From: Ceraceosorus guamensis
Lineage: Eukaryota; Basidiomycota; Exobasidiomycetes; Ceraceosorales; Ceraceosoraceae
Assembly: GCF_003144195.1 (NCBI RefSeq)
Contig: NW_020290036.1
Coordinates: 124,001 to 188,000 of the forward strand
Length of the DNA: 64,000 bases
Direction: 5' to 3'
Shown: one piece after another, positions 12,934-26,149 of the stretch
Numbering within the stretch: position 1 is the stretch's first letter
How the letters are laid out: every line of letters begins with the position of its first letter
The notes under the pieces: generated by a model
Seen by the model: only the letters and a program-made list of their open reading frames with translations
Told to the model about the DNA's origin: nothing
Databases searched by the model: none
Position numbers and translations under genes: made by a program

Positions 12934-15900
12934 ATGGCTCCAACATTGCTGGACTGCTGGGCGTGCCGAGACCTACAGGTGAGTCGAGGAGGACCCGTAA
13001 CGCCACTTAAATACGCTCGCTGACACTTCCCTCGCCGTCGGCTACGAGCGCAGCGCTTTCGCGCTGTGCTCAAAGGCACACAATTGCCCAGCGGAAAAGG
13101 CGACGGACCTTCTCCATCGCCGCGCTCTCCTGCGCATCGATCCTTCAGCACCAGCGTAGGGACAGCAGCTGGAGTGCCATGTCCACCCTCGGAGGTCAAT
13201 CGCAGAGACCATCTGGGAAGGACAGTCCTTCATTTCATAGCTTCCTGCACCGAGCCATGGGGCCAGGATTGGCTGGTTGCAGTGCTTGCGCATCCTGGAC
13301 TGAACGTCAATGCTGCCGATGGTGAAAATGGTGAGCTGCCGGGGGTCTCGAGCGCAGGCCTTTCCAACGGCCTTGCTGATCTGGTCTTCCTCGATCTGCA
13401 CTCATTTTCAAGGCTGGACGCCCCTGCATCGCGCCCTGTATCACGGAAACATACTTACTGCACAGCTTTTACTCAGGCGTGGTGCCGGTTCGGGAGCTGC
13501 AGACGGCCGTTTGAAGGACTATGAGGGCCTAACGCCCTTCGATTTGTACAACTCCACAGTGACCGGCTCGGCTCCGTCCCCAGGGGAAGCGGGAGGAAAA
13601 GCTGTTGGTCCGGCCGCAAGAATACCTCCTGGAGAGCTGTATGCGTGGGGTGCCAATCGCAACTACTCTCTTGGTCATGGCGATGGATCGGACAGAGCAT
13701 TGCCTGAGCGAGTCAGGGTGCTGCGCCCGGAAGACGCAGAGCGCGCAGCGGTGGAGCCAGGTCATTATTTCAATCGCATCGGTATCAAGGACATCGTCAT
13801 GAATAAGTACACAACTTACGTGCTGACAGACGAGACCAGCTCCAATGTGCGGTGTGCGGGCGTAGGAGGAAACGGCAGATTGGGACGCTCGTCCTCCACC
13901 CAGACCAAGCTAGAAACCCTCAAAGATTTTCACGAGCGCGCAGTCGCCATCTCGGTTGGTGACGATCACACCTGCATCGTCACTGAAACGGGACATTTGT
14001 ACACCTTCGGTCACAACAAATTTCAACAGCTGGGCTTCGTCATTGAGCATGGACAAGGAACAGTCGGATCCACTCAGGTCCCTCGCAGCGTGAGCGGAAC
14101 TAGTGTCGCCACCTTTGGCGGGATAACATCCGGCCCACCAATCCCTGCATCGAGTCTTGATGTGCAAATAAGCCCCAGAAGAGTTGTCGGAACGCTCAAG
14201 AAGGAGGAGGTGCTGGGAGTAGCTGCGGGTAAGCTTCACACGGCTGCATTCACAGCCGACGCTCTCTACACGTGGGGCACCAACACGGGCCAGCTGGGGT
14301 ACGACCGCAACGCATCGGCAGTGCAAGTCACCCCGAGGAAGGTGACAGCCATCACAGCAGCCCAGAAAATTCGGAATCTTGCAGTCTCAAGCTTCGCTAC
14401 CGCCTGTCTACTGCATTCCGGAGACGTCCTCATCTTGCACAATGACAGCCACTTCGTGCTTCGCTTCCCGCAACCGGGCTTCAGCAGCGACATGTCCGTC
14501 TTCAGACCTCGACAAGCCCGTCCCAAGCCTCTCATCAAGAGGCTCGTCTCGGGACCCAACAACCAATTTGCTGCGATCTCTGACATGGGCGACGTCTTCA
14601 CATTTAGCTTTGGTCATCCTTCCGAGTACGGCAGCGGCTCCATTACCTCTGGTAATGTCGCCTCAGCCAAGCAGTTGGGCGTGAAGCCACAGCTCATTTG
14701 GTCAGTCCGCAAGAACAAGAAGATCGGAGCAGCCGAGGACGTGTCGCTTGGCCAAGGCTCAGACTTGATCTTGACCACCGAGTCCGGCCACGTATTTGTT
14801 CGATCTCGTCCGTCGGATGTGCAAGGTAGTGGCAGCGGCAGCGCAAAGGGCAAGGCTGGTTGGCGGCCCATACCCTTCCTGCAGCGTGTCATCAAAGTTG
14901 CAATGAACGAGAGTGGAGGCTACGCTGCGATCAAGGCAGAGGTGCAGTTGAGAGAGATAAAGCCTCGGGGTCGATCGCTTCCTGACGATCTTCTCGACTT
15001 GCTTCTCCATCTCAAGGCGCCCAGTCAGCATGGCCAAGGCTACGATGCGATGCGCGACATAACTGCGGAAGTCACGCAATTCGGTCTGTTGAGCGGCGAA
15101 GACGAAGGAGGTGTTTCTGACGAGGAGTATGATTCCGACAGTGATGTCACTGGCACTGCTACGGAGAATGCGGTCAAGACAGCTAAGCTGATTGGCGAGG
15201 CCGTGCGTCGTTGGAACATCGACGGCGAGAGCAACCCTCGACTTGGAGCCTTCAGTCTTGCGACTCCGCCTTTCGGTGTCGATCTATTCGTGATTGCCGG
15301 GAAACAGTACATACCCGCACATCGAGCGATGGTCGCCTCTCGTGTTCCGCTCCTCTCCGCCGCCTTTGAGCGCCGATGCAGCAACGAGCACACCAATCTT
15401 CCACGTGCGGTGAGGGTCAGGACACCTAGCATCGGTGTCGCAACGCTGGAGCTCCCTGACTGTTCGTTCCCGACGGCACTTTTCTTGCTGCAATATCTAT
15501 ACTCGGACGAGCTCCCGGCTGTATGGACCACGAGCATTGGCATGCAGATAGACAAACACTACTCCGCCGCCGGCATCGATCGAGCACGCGTCCGATCCGA
15601 GCTGCAAGGCTTGGCAGACCTGCTTCAGCTGCCGGCTTTGAAACCGGTCATCGTCTCGCCAGTCCCGCGCCTGCCTACACCAACGCTTCGGCGCGACTGT
15701 GCAGCCTTATTCCGCAACGGAGTGGACGTCGAACCAAGTCAGTCAGCATTTCACGATGTTGAGCTTCAAGTCAAGGACAGGGTCGTTCCCGCTCATTCGG
15801 TGCTGTTAAGGCGGTCGCCGTTCTTTGCAGCGTTGTTTCAGCCGGACTGGACGTGTGCGCGATGGCGCGACGGCAAGATCGTGGTGGACATGTCCCACAT

Positions 15901-18078
15901 GCGCTGGGACGTGTTCCGCATACTGATCGAGCACATCTACACCGACCGAACCACGGAACTCTTCGCTGGCACGGATCAGGACCTCAAGCTGGACAGCTGG
16001 ATCGATTTTATTACGGAGGTGCTTGGCGCAGCGAATGAGATGTTGCTCGACAGGCTAAAGCTGGTTTGCTGCGCTTTGCTCCGTCGTCTCGTCCTTCCAA
16101 ACAACGTTGCCTCCCTTCTAAGCAGCGCTGAATTTTATCACGCGATTCCACTCAAGGATGCCTTGATGGACTACATGGCAAGGACGATGGAGACCCTCTT
16201 GGAGCGCGCCATGCTGGAGGAGTTGGAGCCACGGCTAGTGCGCGATCTTACCGTGTTTGTTCGCCAACGCCAAGACGACCGCATGCACCGATCTCAGGCG
16301 AGCGACTACGTCACCGCCCTAGTAGTAAAGCATCAGGAGTACTTTGACTCTTTGGACCTTCCTCCGCCTTCGCTTCACCTTCTCAGTCAGCGCATTGGCA
16401 AGCGCGCACCCAGGTCACCAACGCATCGACCCGTCTCGGTGCACGAGGACGTCACTCCTTCCCGCGCGTCGACCAAGCCGCGCGGCTCTCGTTCGCCTGC
16501 AGTCAGTCCAGAGCTGAAGCCGGTCGTCTCCTCTCTCACCCCTGCGTCTTCATCGAACGCGAACGACAGCGGCTTCATGTTCTCAATGGATGACGATGAT
16601 GGCTCAATGGCCCAAGACCTTCAACAGGCCAGTCCAAGCCTGGCTGCGGTTGCCACGCGCGCTCTGAAGACGACTCCTTCAGACTTTTCCCTCGGATCTT
16701 CGCGTGGTTCTCCGAGCCTCGGAGCCTGGAAAGCGCCCACCGTCCAAGCAGAAAAGGGCAAAATGGCAAGTCAAGCTGACGAAGAAGCAAGCACGTTCAC
16801 GAAGCAGACAGGAATCAACCTCAGGAACATCATGGCTGCCGAGCAAGCACGACGACCCTCAGGGACTGCATCCATTCTGAACAGCGCCTCCACCTCTGCA
16901 CTACCATCAGGAAGCTCGACGCCGGTGCGAACGTCGAGCAGCAGCAATGTCGCGGGCATCGAGAGCGGTGTGTCGGGCTTGACCATATCTGGGAAACTTT
17001 CGCAGCGCGATCGACGCAAACAGTCCATTCAACAACAGCAGCCTGCCGCGGCCTCTTCGCCCACGCCGGCTCCCGCTACGCCAAATCGGCCCGCAGGCAA
17101 TCCATGGGCTAATAGCACAGCGAGCATCTCTACGAGCAGCGACAGATGGTCTAGTGGTACACCAGGCTCTGCTTCGCCGTGGCGGACGCCGGCCAGCGAT
17201 CAAGTCGTCACTCCGCTCTCTCTTGGTCCTTCATCACAAGGCGAAGGAGGTCTTGGCGCCCCCGGACGGCCGCCCTTTGTGCCACGAGCATCCTCGGGGC
17301 TGCAACAGTCCCTCTCGCAGACTTCTAGCTCCTCTCTCGGTCCCACATTCACGCCCCAGAAGGGCGTTGCAAAGGCGGCACAGCGCCGTGGAGCTGGCGG
17401 GTGAGCGACTAACAATTGCACTGATGCTCGGGCAGAACATTGGCGCTTACTGACTCTGATCCTCCCCATCATCGCAGAGATAGTCCTTGGGGCGGCTCGC
17501 ATGCCAACGCAGGAGATCTGTTTGCAACGTCACCGCCAGCTAGCAGTTCATCGCTGGCGCTGGATTCCAGGACTCCTCCATCCACGTCGGGTCCGCAGTC
17601 CTTCGCTGCAATCCAGGAAGAGGAGCGCTCAAGAGCAGAACAAGCCGTGGCTGCTACTGAGACCATGAAGCGTACGACTTTCGCCGAATTGATCGAACAG
17701 GATCGCCTTGACAACGAAAAGCGCAGCAAGGAAGACCGCGACAGGGAGGCCTTTGAAGCCTGGTTCGAATCCGAGTCCCGAAAGGTGCAATCTCAAATGC
17801 CGAATCCCAACGAAGGCGGTAAACGCTCCAACAAGCCCAGCGGTAATCGAGGGCGGGGACGCGGCAAAGGCGGCAGCTCTAGGAATGATGCGCAAAAGCC
17901 CGCCAAGGCCGAAGGCGGCGCCTCGCACAAGGAAGCGGGCTCAAGTGCCGGGACGACCCACAAGCCCAAAGGTCGCCGAGGTGGAGCTAAAGCGCAGGGA
18001 GAGACCTTGAGAGCTGCTCAAGCCACCGATCAAGCCACCGATGCCCCTTCCGTGCCCGTTGCCGAAGCGAATGACTGA
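12934..18078 (+). CDS. IBtk-like protein with ankyrin, RCC1 and two BTB regions
   Basis: The domain order matches inhibitor of Bruton tyrosine kinase, which in animals serves as a Cullin-3 substrate adaptor. Exons 12934-12978, 13054-13330, 13413-17400 and 17478-18078 close to 1636 residues. Seen in order: ankyrin-like LGRTVLHFIAS and GWTPLHRALYHGN; RCC1 blades from about residue 183 (LYAWGANRNYSLGHGDG, HTAAFTADALYTWGTNTGQLG); a first BTB near residue 728 (DLFVIAGKQYIPAHRAMVASR); a second near 887 (DVELQVKDRVVPAHSVLLRRS); a long Ser/Pro-rich tail; and a C-terminal SFAAIQEEE helix like that of IBtk, then a Lys/Gly/Arg-rich end. The small first exon (MAPTLLDCWACRDLQ) is inferred from a clean donor and matching phase, because the second exon has no ATG. 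The substrate is unknown. Confidence 0.88.
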
Positions 18079-18354
18079 AGTGCCATATTTCTTTTCGCTG
18101 TTGCTCCTGCATGTCATGTGCAGCTTCCCTCTTGCATCGCTGCCATTGATGCAAAGACCATTCCCAAGATCTCGATTGTGAAGGCCCAAGCCAGAGGCTA
18201 CGAATGCCCCGCCTTTACCTTTCTGTACCATATACAAGACTGTAAATTTCTAGGATTGCAATAGACGTTCAAACCCAGGCAAGCTCATCTTGATGCGCTC
18301 AACAAAGGGCGGATCTGTGCTCATGCATTGCCAAAGAAGGCAGGTGTGAAGTGA

Positions 18355-19215
18355 TTACTCTTCCTCTTCCTCGTCCTCTTTGATGAAGTCGCTCTCGATG
18401 GGTGCCTGAGCGCAAATCGTTATGTAAGACGGTGTGAGCTCGTTGCGATGTACCGAGAGTTCAGTGATACGCGTTGCGCGCTACGCACCCTCTTTCGACC
18501 CTCTCCCAGCGCCTTGACTAGACCACCATCGGGATAGACTCTAGGAATAGCAGGTTTCTCGGGATATGTGAGGTACACCAACCCTGCGAATGCTCCCATG
18601 CATGCTGCAGCGATGCTGAATTGGAAAAGAGCGGACGGACCACTGATCTTGTGAACGTCGGGTGCCCAAACGGACAGCGTGTCGTCGGACTCGTGCAGCT
18701 GTGAGGGTCAGGCGAAACAGGAAAAATGTCAGTGCGACAGCTCAATCGTCATGGCGCTCAACGCCCATCTTCCAAGCGCATGGTTGGAAGCTTGTGGAGG
18801 TAGGGGCCGATGAACGATGACGACCAGAACATTGGCAGTGTGCACTATCTTGAGGCATGTAATCGCTCAGAGACGACAAGAAGTGCCACACAAAACGACC
18901 GGCCTCGTTGCCTGCCGGTGCAACCCCAACATCCGAGATAAGTGCAACCTAGCCCCACCACCACCGTTCGTCGCTTGTAGGCGCATGACTTACAGTCTCT
19001 CCAAAGTTACGCTTCTCTTGCTGATCCCACCACTTGGGATTCCACCTCCTCCACTGCCTGCTGACGGGCTCGAAATCCGGGTAATCGCCCAACTGAGGAT
19101 CCTTTTGAGCTGAAGGCTCCACCTTGCGCACGGGTGTGGTGCAGAAGCTTCGGTAGGTCTGGATAAGCGCAAGCGCGGAGCGCTTGGAGCTCGAAGAAAC
19201 GCGAAGCAGAGACAT
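18355..19215 (-). CDS. NADH:ubiquinone oxidoreductase subunit, NDUFB8 (ASHI) type
   Basis: This is an accessory subunit of mitochondrial complex I in the inner membrane. Three exons (18994-19215, 18489-18698, 18355-18405) give 160 residues. The N-terminus (MSLLRVSSSSKRSALALIQTYRSF) looks like a mitochondrial presequence. The family signature follows: DPQLGDYPDFEPVSRQWR, WWDQQEKRNFGET, LHESDD and VWAPDVH. One membrane helix (about residues 100-122, FQFSIAAACMGAFAGLVYLTY) is followed by a proline/arginine segment and an acidic tail (EDEEEEE). The junction NFGET-LHESDD across intron one reproduces the family motif and confirms the splice. It is divergent from the PP2A gene. Confidence 0.88.
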
Positions 19216-20275
19216 CCTCGCGAGCTGCTGACCGGTGCTGTCGATCGGTGCGGTGGAGCTTGTAAGGCAGATGAATTGGGTCACCCATCACCAATGCCGC
19301 GAGTGTGACTGGCATGCACTCACGACTCACGACTGGTCTACAGCTAGTCTTGAGTCACCATCAGTCGCCATCGCCGTGCACCGTGCCCTGGCATGCATGT
19401 GGTCGAGGCTGGTGCCACGTGGGTATTGGCCATTTGTACAACGCGCGCGAGCATCGCGGTCGGGTCGTGTACACTGCATGATAGCGCCATATGTGGCGGC
19501 TTGCTGCTGCATGGGATGCTCAGGCATGCCCGTCGCTGGCGGAGAAATGCATGCAGCATGATGAACGATGTATATAGCTGGACATGCTACAACAGCTCCT
19601 TGCGCGCAGTGCCTGCTGGACGCGAAGCGTTGACCGAAGCGGTGCCTCGCTGGGAGCAGGCGAGCGGGCAGATGGCGTCGATGGCGCGGGAGAGTCTTGA
19701 AGCTTGCGTGCGTGCATGTGTGTCTGAGTGCAAGAGTGGATCTGAGCGCAACGCGCGATGGCGCGCCGCGAGGAGTGGCCTTCCTCGTGGGACAGAGTGA
19801 CGGCTGCGACCAAATCTGTGCGTCGCGAGGAACGAGCGCAGTGACGTCCATCGCATGCAGGCGGCGGCTCGGCTTGGGAGATACACCATCGAGACGCAAC
19901 GTCAGTTTTCGACATCCACCTCTTCGAGCAACACGGTCGCTGCATTCACGCTGTGCTCAGACTTCTTATCCACCACCGTGCTTCTCACCTTCTCGCAACT
20001 CAACAGCAGACTCACTCCTGGAATACAGGTGCAGTTCCGAACGCTGGGCCGACTTGCTGGAAACAACAGCAGCAACATCCACTTTCACCTTCTTGGACCC
20101 TTCAACCCGCCAGCGAGCCCTGGCGCGTATCGATCCATCATCGACTTTGTTACGCGCTCCGCTCTCGCTCAGCCAGTCATCAAGCTCAACTTTCTACGAG
20201 CTTCGACGAGCATCCTACAGGCTCAAGCTATAGACCAGCCACACCGCACGGAGTCGAAATCCAGGATCGACCAAG
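19216..20275. promoter_or_regulatory. Divergent intergenic region between complex I subunit and PP2A genes
   Basis: About 1.06 kb separate two head-to-head genes. The sequence starts with tandem ACTCACGACTCACGACT words near 19318-19335 and contains GCATGCATG words. Open frames across it lack coding character. The last 400 bases are pyrimidine-rich and probably form the PP2A leader. Confidence 0.45.
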
Positions 20276-22031
<1,756 letters not shown>

Positions 22032-23394
22032 TACCTTGAACCATGATGACGGAGCGAGAAGAAGTGCGAGGACGAGCGATGAAAGTATGCAAGAGAGGTG
22101 TCTTCGTACCGCAGATTGGACATTTGATCTACGAACAAACACACACTACATGGTGCATTTTCATGATTTGAGCCACTTAAGAGGGGGCCACTGCGGTTGC
22201 CTTTGTGTCTGTCTACGCGTGGGAAGGGTGAACAACTTTCGACCTGGCTCCAGACTACACATCCAAAGAGACGCTTGGCGCCCACCGTATGGGGCGTGGC
22301 GAAATGCTCTTCACCTGCTGATCAACAAACATATTGCGAAAGCGTGCGTTTTGATCCTTCGTAGTCAGTCTGCAGTCTTGTGGCTGCGGGTCTGTCATCT
22401 ACCGAGGGGCAGCTTGGGCGCCCCCATTCTGGGGAGGCGAGGATGATAAGTCCATGCAGCTCCGAAGTCAGACACGCAAAAGTGAGCAATCACAGACTCA
22501 CTCACTCTCACAGCACTTTCGGTCGACAGCCGTTGCGCTGGCCGCTCAATACCAGCTCGCAGGTCTCGATCAAGGCCATCAGCCGCCAGCAGCATATGTG
22601 GCTCTCAAGGGTTTCGATTATGACACATGTGCGCGGAGGTATGTGATCCTTCCCTACTATGCTCTCACGACGCTTTGATTCGATATACAGGCAGTCATGA
22701 GTTCTGGATCGGCGCGGTCTAGGACAGCGCGCAAGGGCGCGCGGTGCTCCTGCGCGCGGGCGTGGCGTGTGTATTGATGCTGGACAAAGTTTCACAGGGA
22801 TTCGTGATTCATTGGAACAGCCAGCCGCGGCATTTTACCCTTCAACTTCTACACCAACTAATTGCATGGAACACTGCCTCGTCGTGGACTTTATTGTCCG
22901 GCAGAGCATATGTGGCCCCAATCCAGCAGCTAGGCTTTCCAACATGGATTCGATACGGGGCGAAGCGCTAGCCACGCGCGGCGCGTGGAACAGATTCCCT
23001 CGCTCTACTTTTGGAACGGGGTATGACTTTTTGGCAGTGCTTCATGCACCAACCATGTCGACGTGATGGGCAGCCTCAGTCTCGAATTGATGACAATTCG
23101 GCGCTGACGAACGCTACACTGGCTCTGCTGAAGCCTTCTCCCTCGAGCCTGGACCGTGGCAAGGCTGCCGTTCATGCAAGCATTTGCCGCGTTTCCACTC
23201 TTTGCGCTGAACCCCCACAACTCCATCAGCCTCTGCCCCTTGCCAAACGCCGCAACCTTTCTCGTCGCCGCACGTTCAATTGCAAGCTCGCTAACGAGTG
23301 CCCTGCCAGACCTGTTAGTACTTGCCTGCGCGTAATCTCTCCTTTCTTTCTGTCTCCGACCCGGCATTCGAGGACCTAGAGGCCACTTCTTTTG
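22032..23394. other. Intergenic spacer, 1.36 kb, no gene seen
   Basis: Only short overlapping open frames without coding character. The final 150 bases are C/T-rich, suggesting a leader for the plus-strand gene at 23395. Confidence 0.4.
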
Positions 23395-24350
23395 ATGAGC
23401 TTTTGCGGGGCAGCAGCAGCCCTCGGGCTCTCTTGCGGATCATTTGGCGGTGGTGCAGCCTATGCACCGTACGGCTACCCACAAGCTCCCTCTCCTCCCC
23501 AATACCTGCCTATTCCCCTCCCAGCACCAGCACCCGCACCAGCTCCTCCAGCTCAACCGATCTGGAGCATCTTGCCATTCCCTTTCCCCACTCAAGTCCC
23601 GGCTATGGCCAACAACGCCTTGGCTATGGACTGCTTCACTTTTTTGCTCTTTGCCCTCGCTCTCATCTACTTTTTGAGACCTGATCTCTGGCCAAAAGTG
23701 AGCAGTTCGTTGGCATAGCCATCCCTCTGCCTTCAGCGCTGCAGTCTGTTCAACGATGCGACACTCGTTCTGGAAGGTGGAGAGATAGAGAGGAGAGAGA
23801 GCTGATGTTCGAGCCGCTGCACTTTCATGCTCAATATTCCATCCAGGTACCGGCGCCGGCTGCAGCACCTGCGCCTGCCCCTGCGAAAGCACCAGCCAAC
23901 GAGGAAGCGAAGTGTGGAGGAGACAATAAGCAGAAAGTAGGCGGTGGTGGCAATAACGACAACAAGAAGCAAGAGAACAAGGCAGAGGACGAAAAGAAGA
24001 AGAAGGAGGCGGAGGAGAAAAAGTCAAAAGAGGATGCTGAGAAGCAAAAGAAGCTCATCGTGGATATCATTGCGGCGGAGGACAAGAAGAAAGCAGACGC
24101 GGCTGCCAAAAAAGTGGCTGAGGAGGAGAAGAGGAAGAAGGAGGAAGAGGACAACAAGAAATTGATCGTCGATACGATTGCGGAGGAGAAGAAGAAGGCG
24201 GATGAAAAGGCGGCAGAGGAGAAGAAGAAAAAGGACGAGGAGAGCGCCAAGAAGAAGAAGGAGGAGGAGGCGAAAAAGCCCTCTGCTGACCCTCCAAAGA
24301 AAGGTGACGAGCCCAGTCGAAGAAGCCGGTGCTTCAAGTATCTGATTTAG
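23395..24350 (+). CDS. Single-pass membrane protein with Lys/Glu-rich coiled coil
   Basis: Exons 23395-23697 and 23847-24350 join (LRPDLWPK to VPAPAAAPAP) into 268 residues. The N-terminal half has a Pro/Ala-rich stretch, then one strong hydrophobic helix (about residues 75-95, CFTFLLFALALIYFL). The C-terminal half after an Ala/Pro linker is a long charged helix of K, E, D and A with repeated KLIVD(I/T)I A(A/E)E(D/E)KKK units, and ends in RRSRCFKYLI. The repeated unit with I/V positions inside the charged helix suggests a coiled coil with an internal duplication. No family is recognised. The start ATG is in frame with both halves and no upstream ATG exists. Function unknown; the charged half probably faces the cytosol by the positive-inside rule. 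Confidence 0.6.
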
Positions 24351-24374
24351 TGCTGACTCCCTAGCTCGTTGCCG

Positions 24375-25187
24375 ATGGACTCATTGATAGCATGTGATTG
24401 CAAATTCTTTGCTGGTCAAGTGAGTATTCAAGCTGCTGTCAACGGTGGCCAGCTGGCGCAGCTCATCGAAGCCAGCATCCGTGACCTCCTCTTGATGCTT
24501 CCGTAGCGAGTATGGATGTAAGTCTAAGCTCGACACCAAGCAGAATGACGGCGGGATTCAAATGCTAATGACGTCCGCCGCCCACGCATCCCTGCAAGAT
24601 CACAAAACGGTGGACGATGGTGGGGGACCATCATTTGCCGAAAGAACGGAATGTGGTACGGCTCCAAGATTGTCAATGGTGGGCAGAATAAGTGGGGCGG
24701 TGAGTTGGGCCTACTGTGCCATCAATTCGGGAAGGAGCTGCATTTTGCACCTTTCGTTGACCGTCCTTGTGTCGTGCGCACCCAGGCCCCAAGCTGCTGA
24801 CTGCCCCCTTTGCGGCAAAAGAGGAAGAGTGCGTACACGCCGCTGGTGCAACAGTGCTCTCTTCCATATTGACAGATCGCGCTTGGGCGAACTTGCAGGC
24901 TGATTCCACGGCTGGAGTATTTTGGGCCCAAGTAAGTCTGCTGGAAAGTGTAGAATTTGGGCGCGAAAGGCTTTCCGTAGACTGACTGTCGTCTTACGTT
25001 CCAGGCGGGAGCCAGTTATGAGCAACTTTTCGGGTGTGTGCTGCTAGAGTGCGAGTCTCGAGACGTGGACGAGCCTTCGATTTCCAGACTGGGGCAGAAG
25101 CACGGGATCCAGAGACTTTCTGCACAACGCGGTACACTGCCGCCTTCCGACTTGCATTGCGCCTTCAATCCATATCTTCGACACTAG
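24375..25187 (+). CDS. Tentative small multi-exon gene, unknown product
   Basis: Five pieces (24375-24419, 24507-24517, 24599-24699, 24786-24931, 25005-25187) join in phase to 161 residues. Each boundary has a GT donor (GTGAGT, GTAAGT, GTGAGT, GTAAGT) and an AG acceptor. The middle reads RWWGTIICRKNGMWYGSKIV, then NGGQNKWGGPKLLTAPFAAK and an Ala-rich stretch. The regular introns and uninterrupted phase argue for a real gene, but the 11-base second exon, the short first exon and the absence of a recognised family are weak points. The last exon would overlap the end of the opposite-strand gene by 23 bases; the true end may lie earlier. I do not recognise the protein. Confidence 0.35.
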
Positions 25188-26149
25188 CATCCAAGTCTCT
25201 TTCCATTTCCATTCCTGTAGCGTTCGTTCCAATGTCATCTTCGCCTGGATTTATAGCTGCGCCATCAGCTGCTGGTGTTGCAGCAGCAGCAGCAGCAGCA
25301 GCACCAGCTCGGGCTCGGGCTCGCATTGCAGCTAATCTTCCGGCATCGGCTGCCGTCCTTGCTTGCGTATTCGCTTGTGTGATCTGAGCTTGTCGAGCTG
25401 CGGCCGCGGCAGCTGCGGCTGCATGTCCTGTATGACCAACAGGCGGACCTCCGCTCGGCCCTCCTTCAGCATCCGAGCCATCGCTCGATGGCGTGCGTCC
25501 TCTGTCGGTGGCCTGCGATGTTGCGAAGTTGGAGTCAGATTGGAACGATGCGCAGACCTTGCAAGGTCAACTTGGCTCTGCGCGGCTCGCGCACTCACCG
25601 AGAGATCTTCCTCCTGCCTCGTGCGCATCCGACCGATCTGCACTATATAGTCGTCTCCAAAATTGGCTACACGATCTTGCTGCGAGATTCAGGTGAGGAG
25701 AGGAAAAACAATGCGTGAGCTGACAGACGACCACTGCATGCGAGGGAAAGCAAGCTGCGGGGGACTGCAGGAGTGCGGGAACCCACCAAGTGTTGCAGCT
25801 CGGCCTCCTCGTCGCTCAAATCATCAGCATCGGCGGTACTTCCGACGGGCGGCAGTCCGTCCAGCGCCCTGCGCATTCTGAACTTCTCGGCTTGTATTCC
25901 CCTGCTGGGCAAGTGATCGCCTCTGGCGTGCCTGAACACAGCCAGCCTCTCCATCTGCTTGGCAGCCGAGGCGGAGAGCGATGTGGAGCCCGCTGTGCGG
26001 TTCGAACGTCTCCAGTCCGACAATTGAGCTTCAGCGTTCGATCGACCTGGTCCGGTCGAGGAGGGGGGAACTTCGAAAGTGCTGGGATGAAGCGTATGGG
26101 CCAGTAGCCGGGTAGGCGTCGAATCGCCCAGTGGGATGGATGCGGTCAT
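25165..26149 (-). CDS. Possible APC15-like anaphase-promoting complex subunit
   Basis: Exons 25787-26149, 25599-25679 and 25165-25512 close to 263 residues. The core across the first two exons reads DDLSDEEAELQHL, then QDRVANFGDDYIVQIGR. This is reminiscent of the ETELQ...LVPIGK region of human ANAPC15, and an acidic or serine-rich tail follows in both. That comparison is from memory and the similarity is short, so the name is a suggestion only. Upstream is a basic stretch (MERLAVFRHARGDHLPSRG). The tail has an alanine run (CAG/GCT repeats around 25283-25305) and ends in an acidic EDMD. If correct it would act in the nuclear ubiquitin ligase that controls mitotic exit. Confidence 0.5.

Noticed and set aside
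13310-13412. In-frame ATG upstream of the large IBtk-like exon
   Set aside because: It lies within the second intron; the spliced ankyrin segment upstream continues the family sequence.
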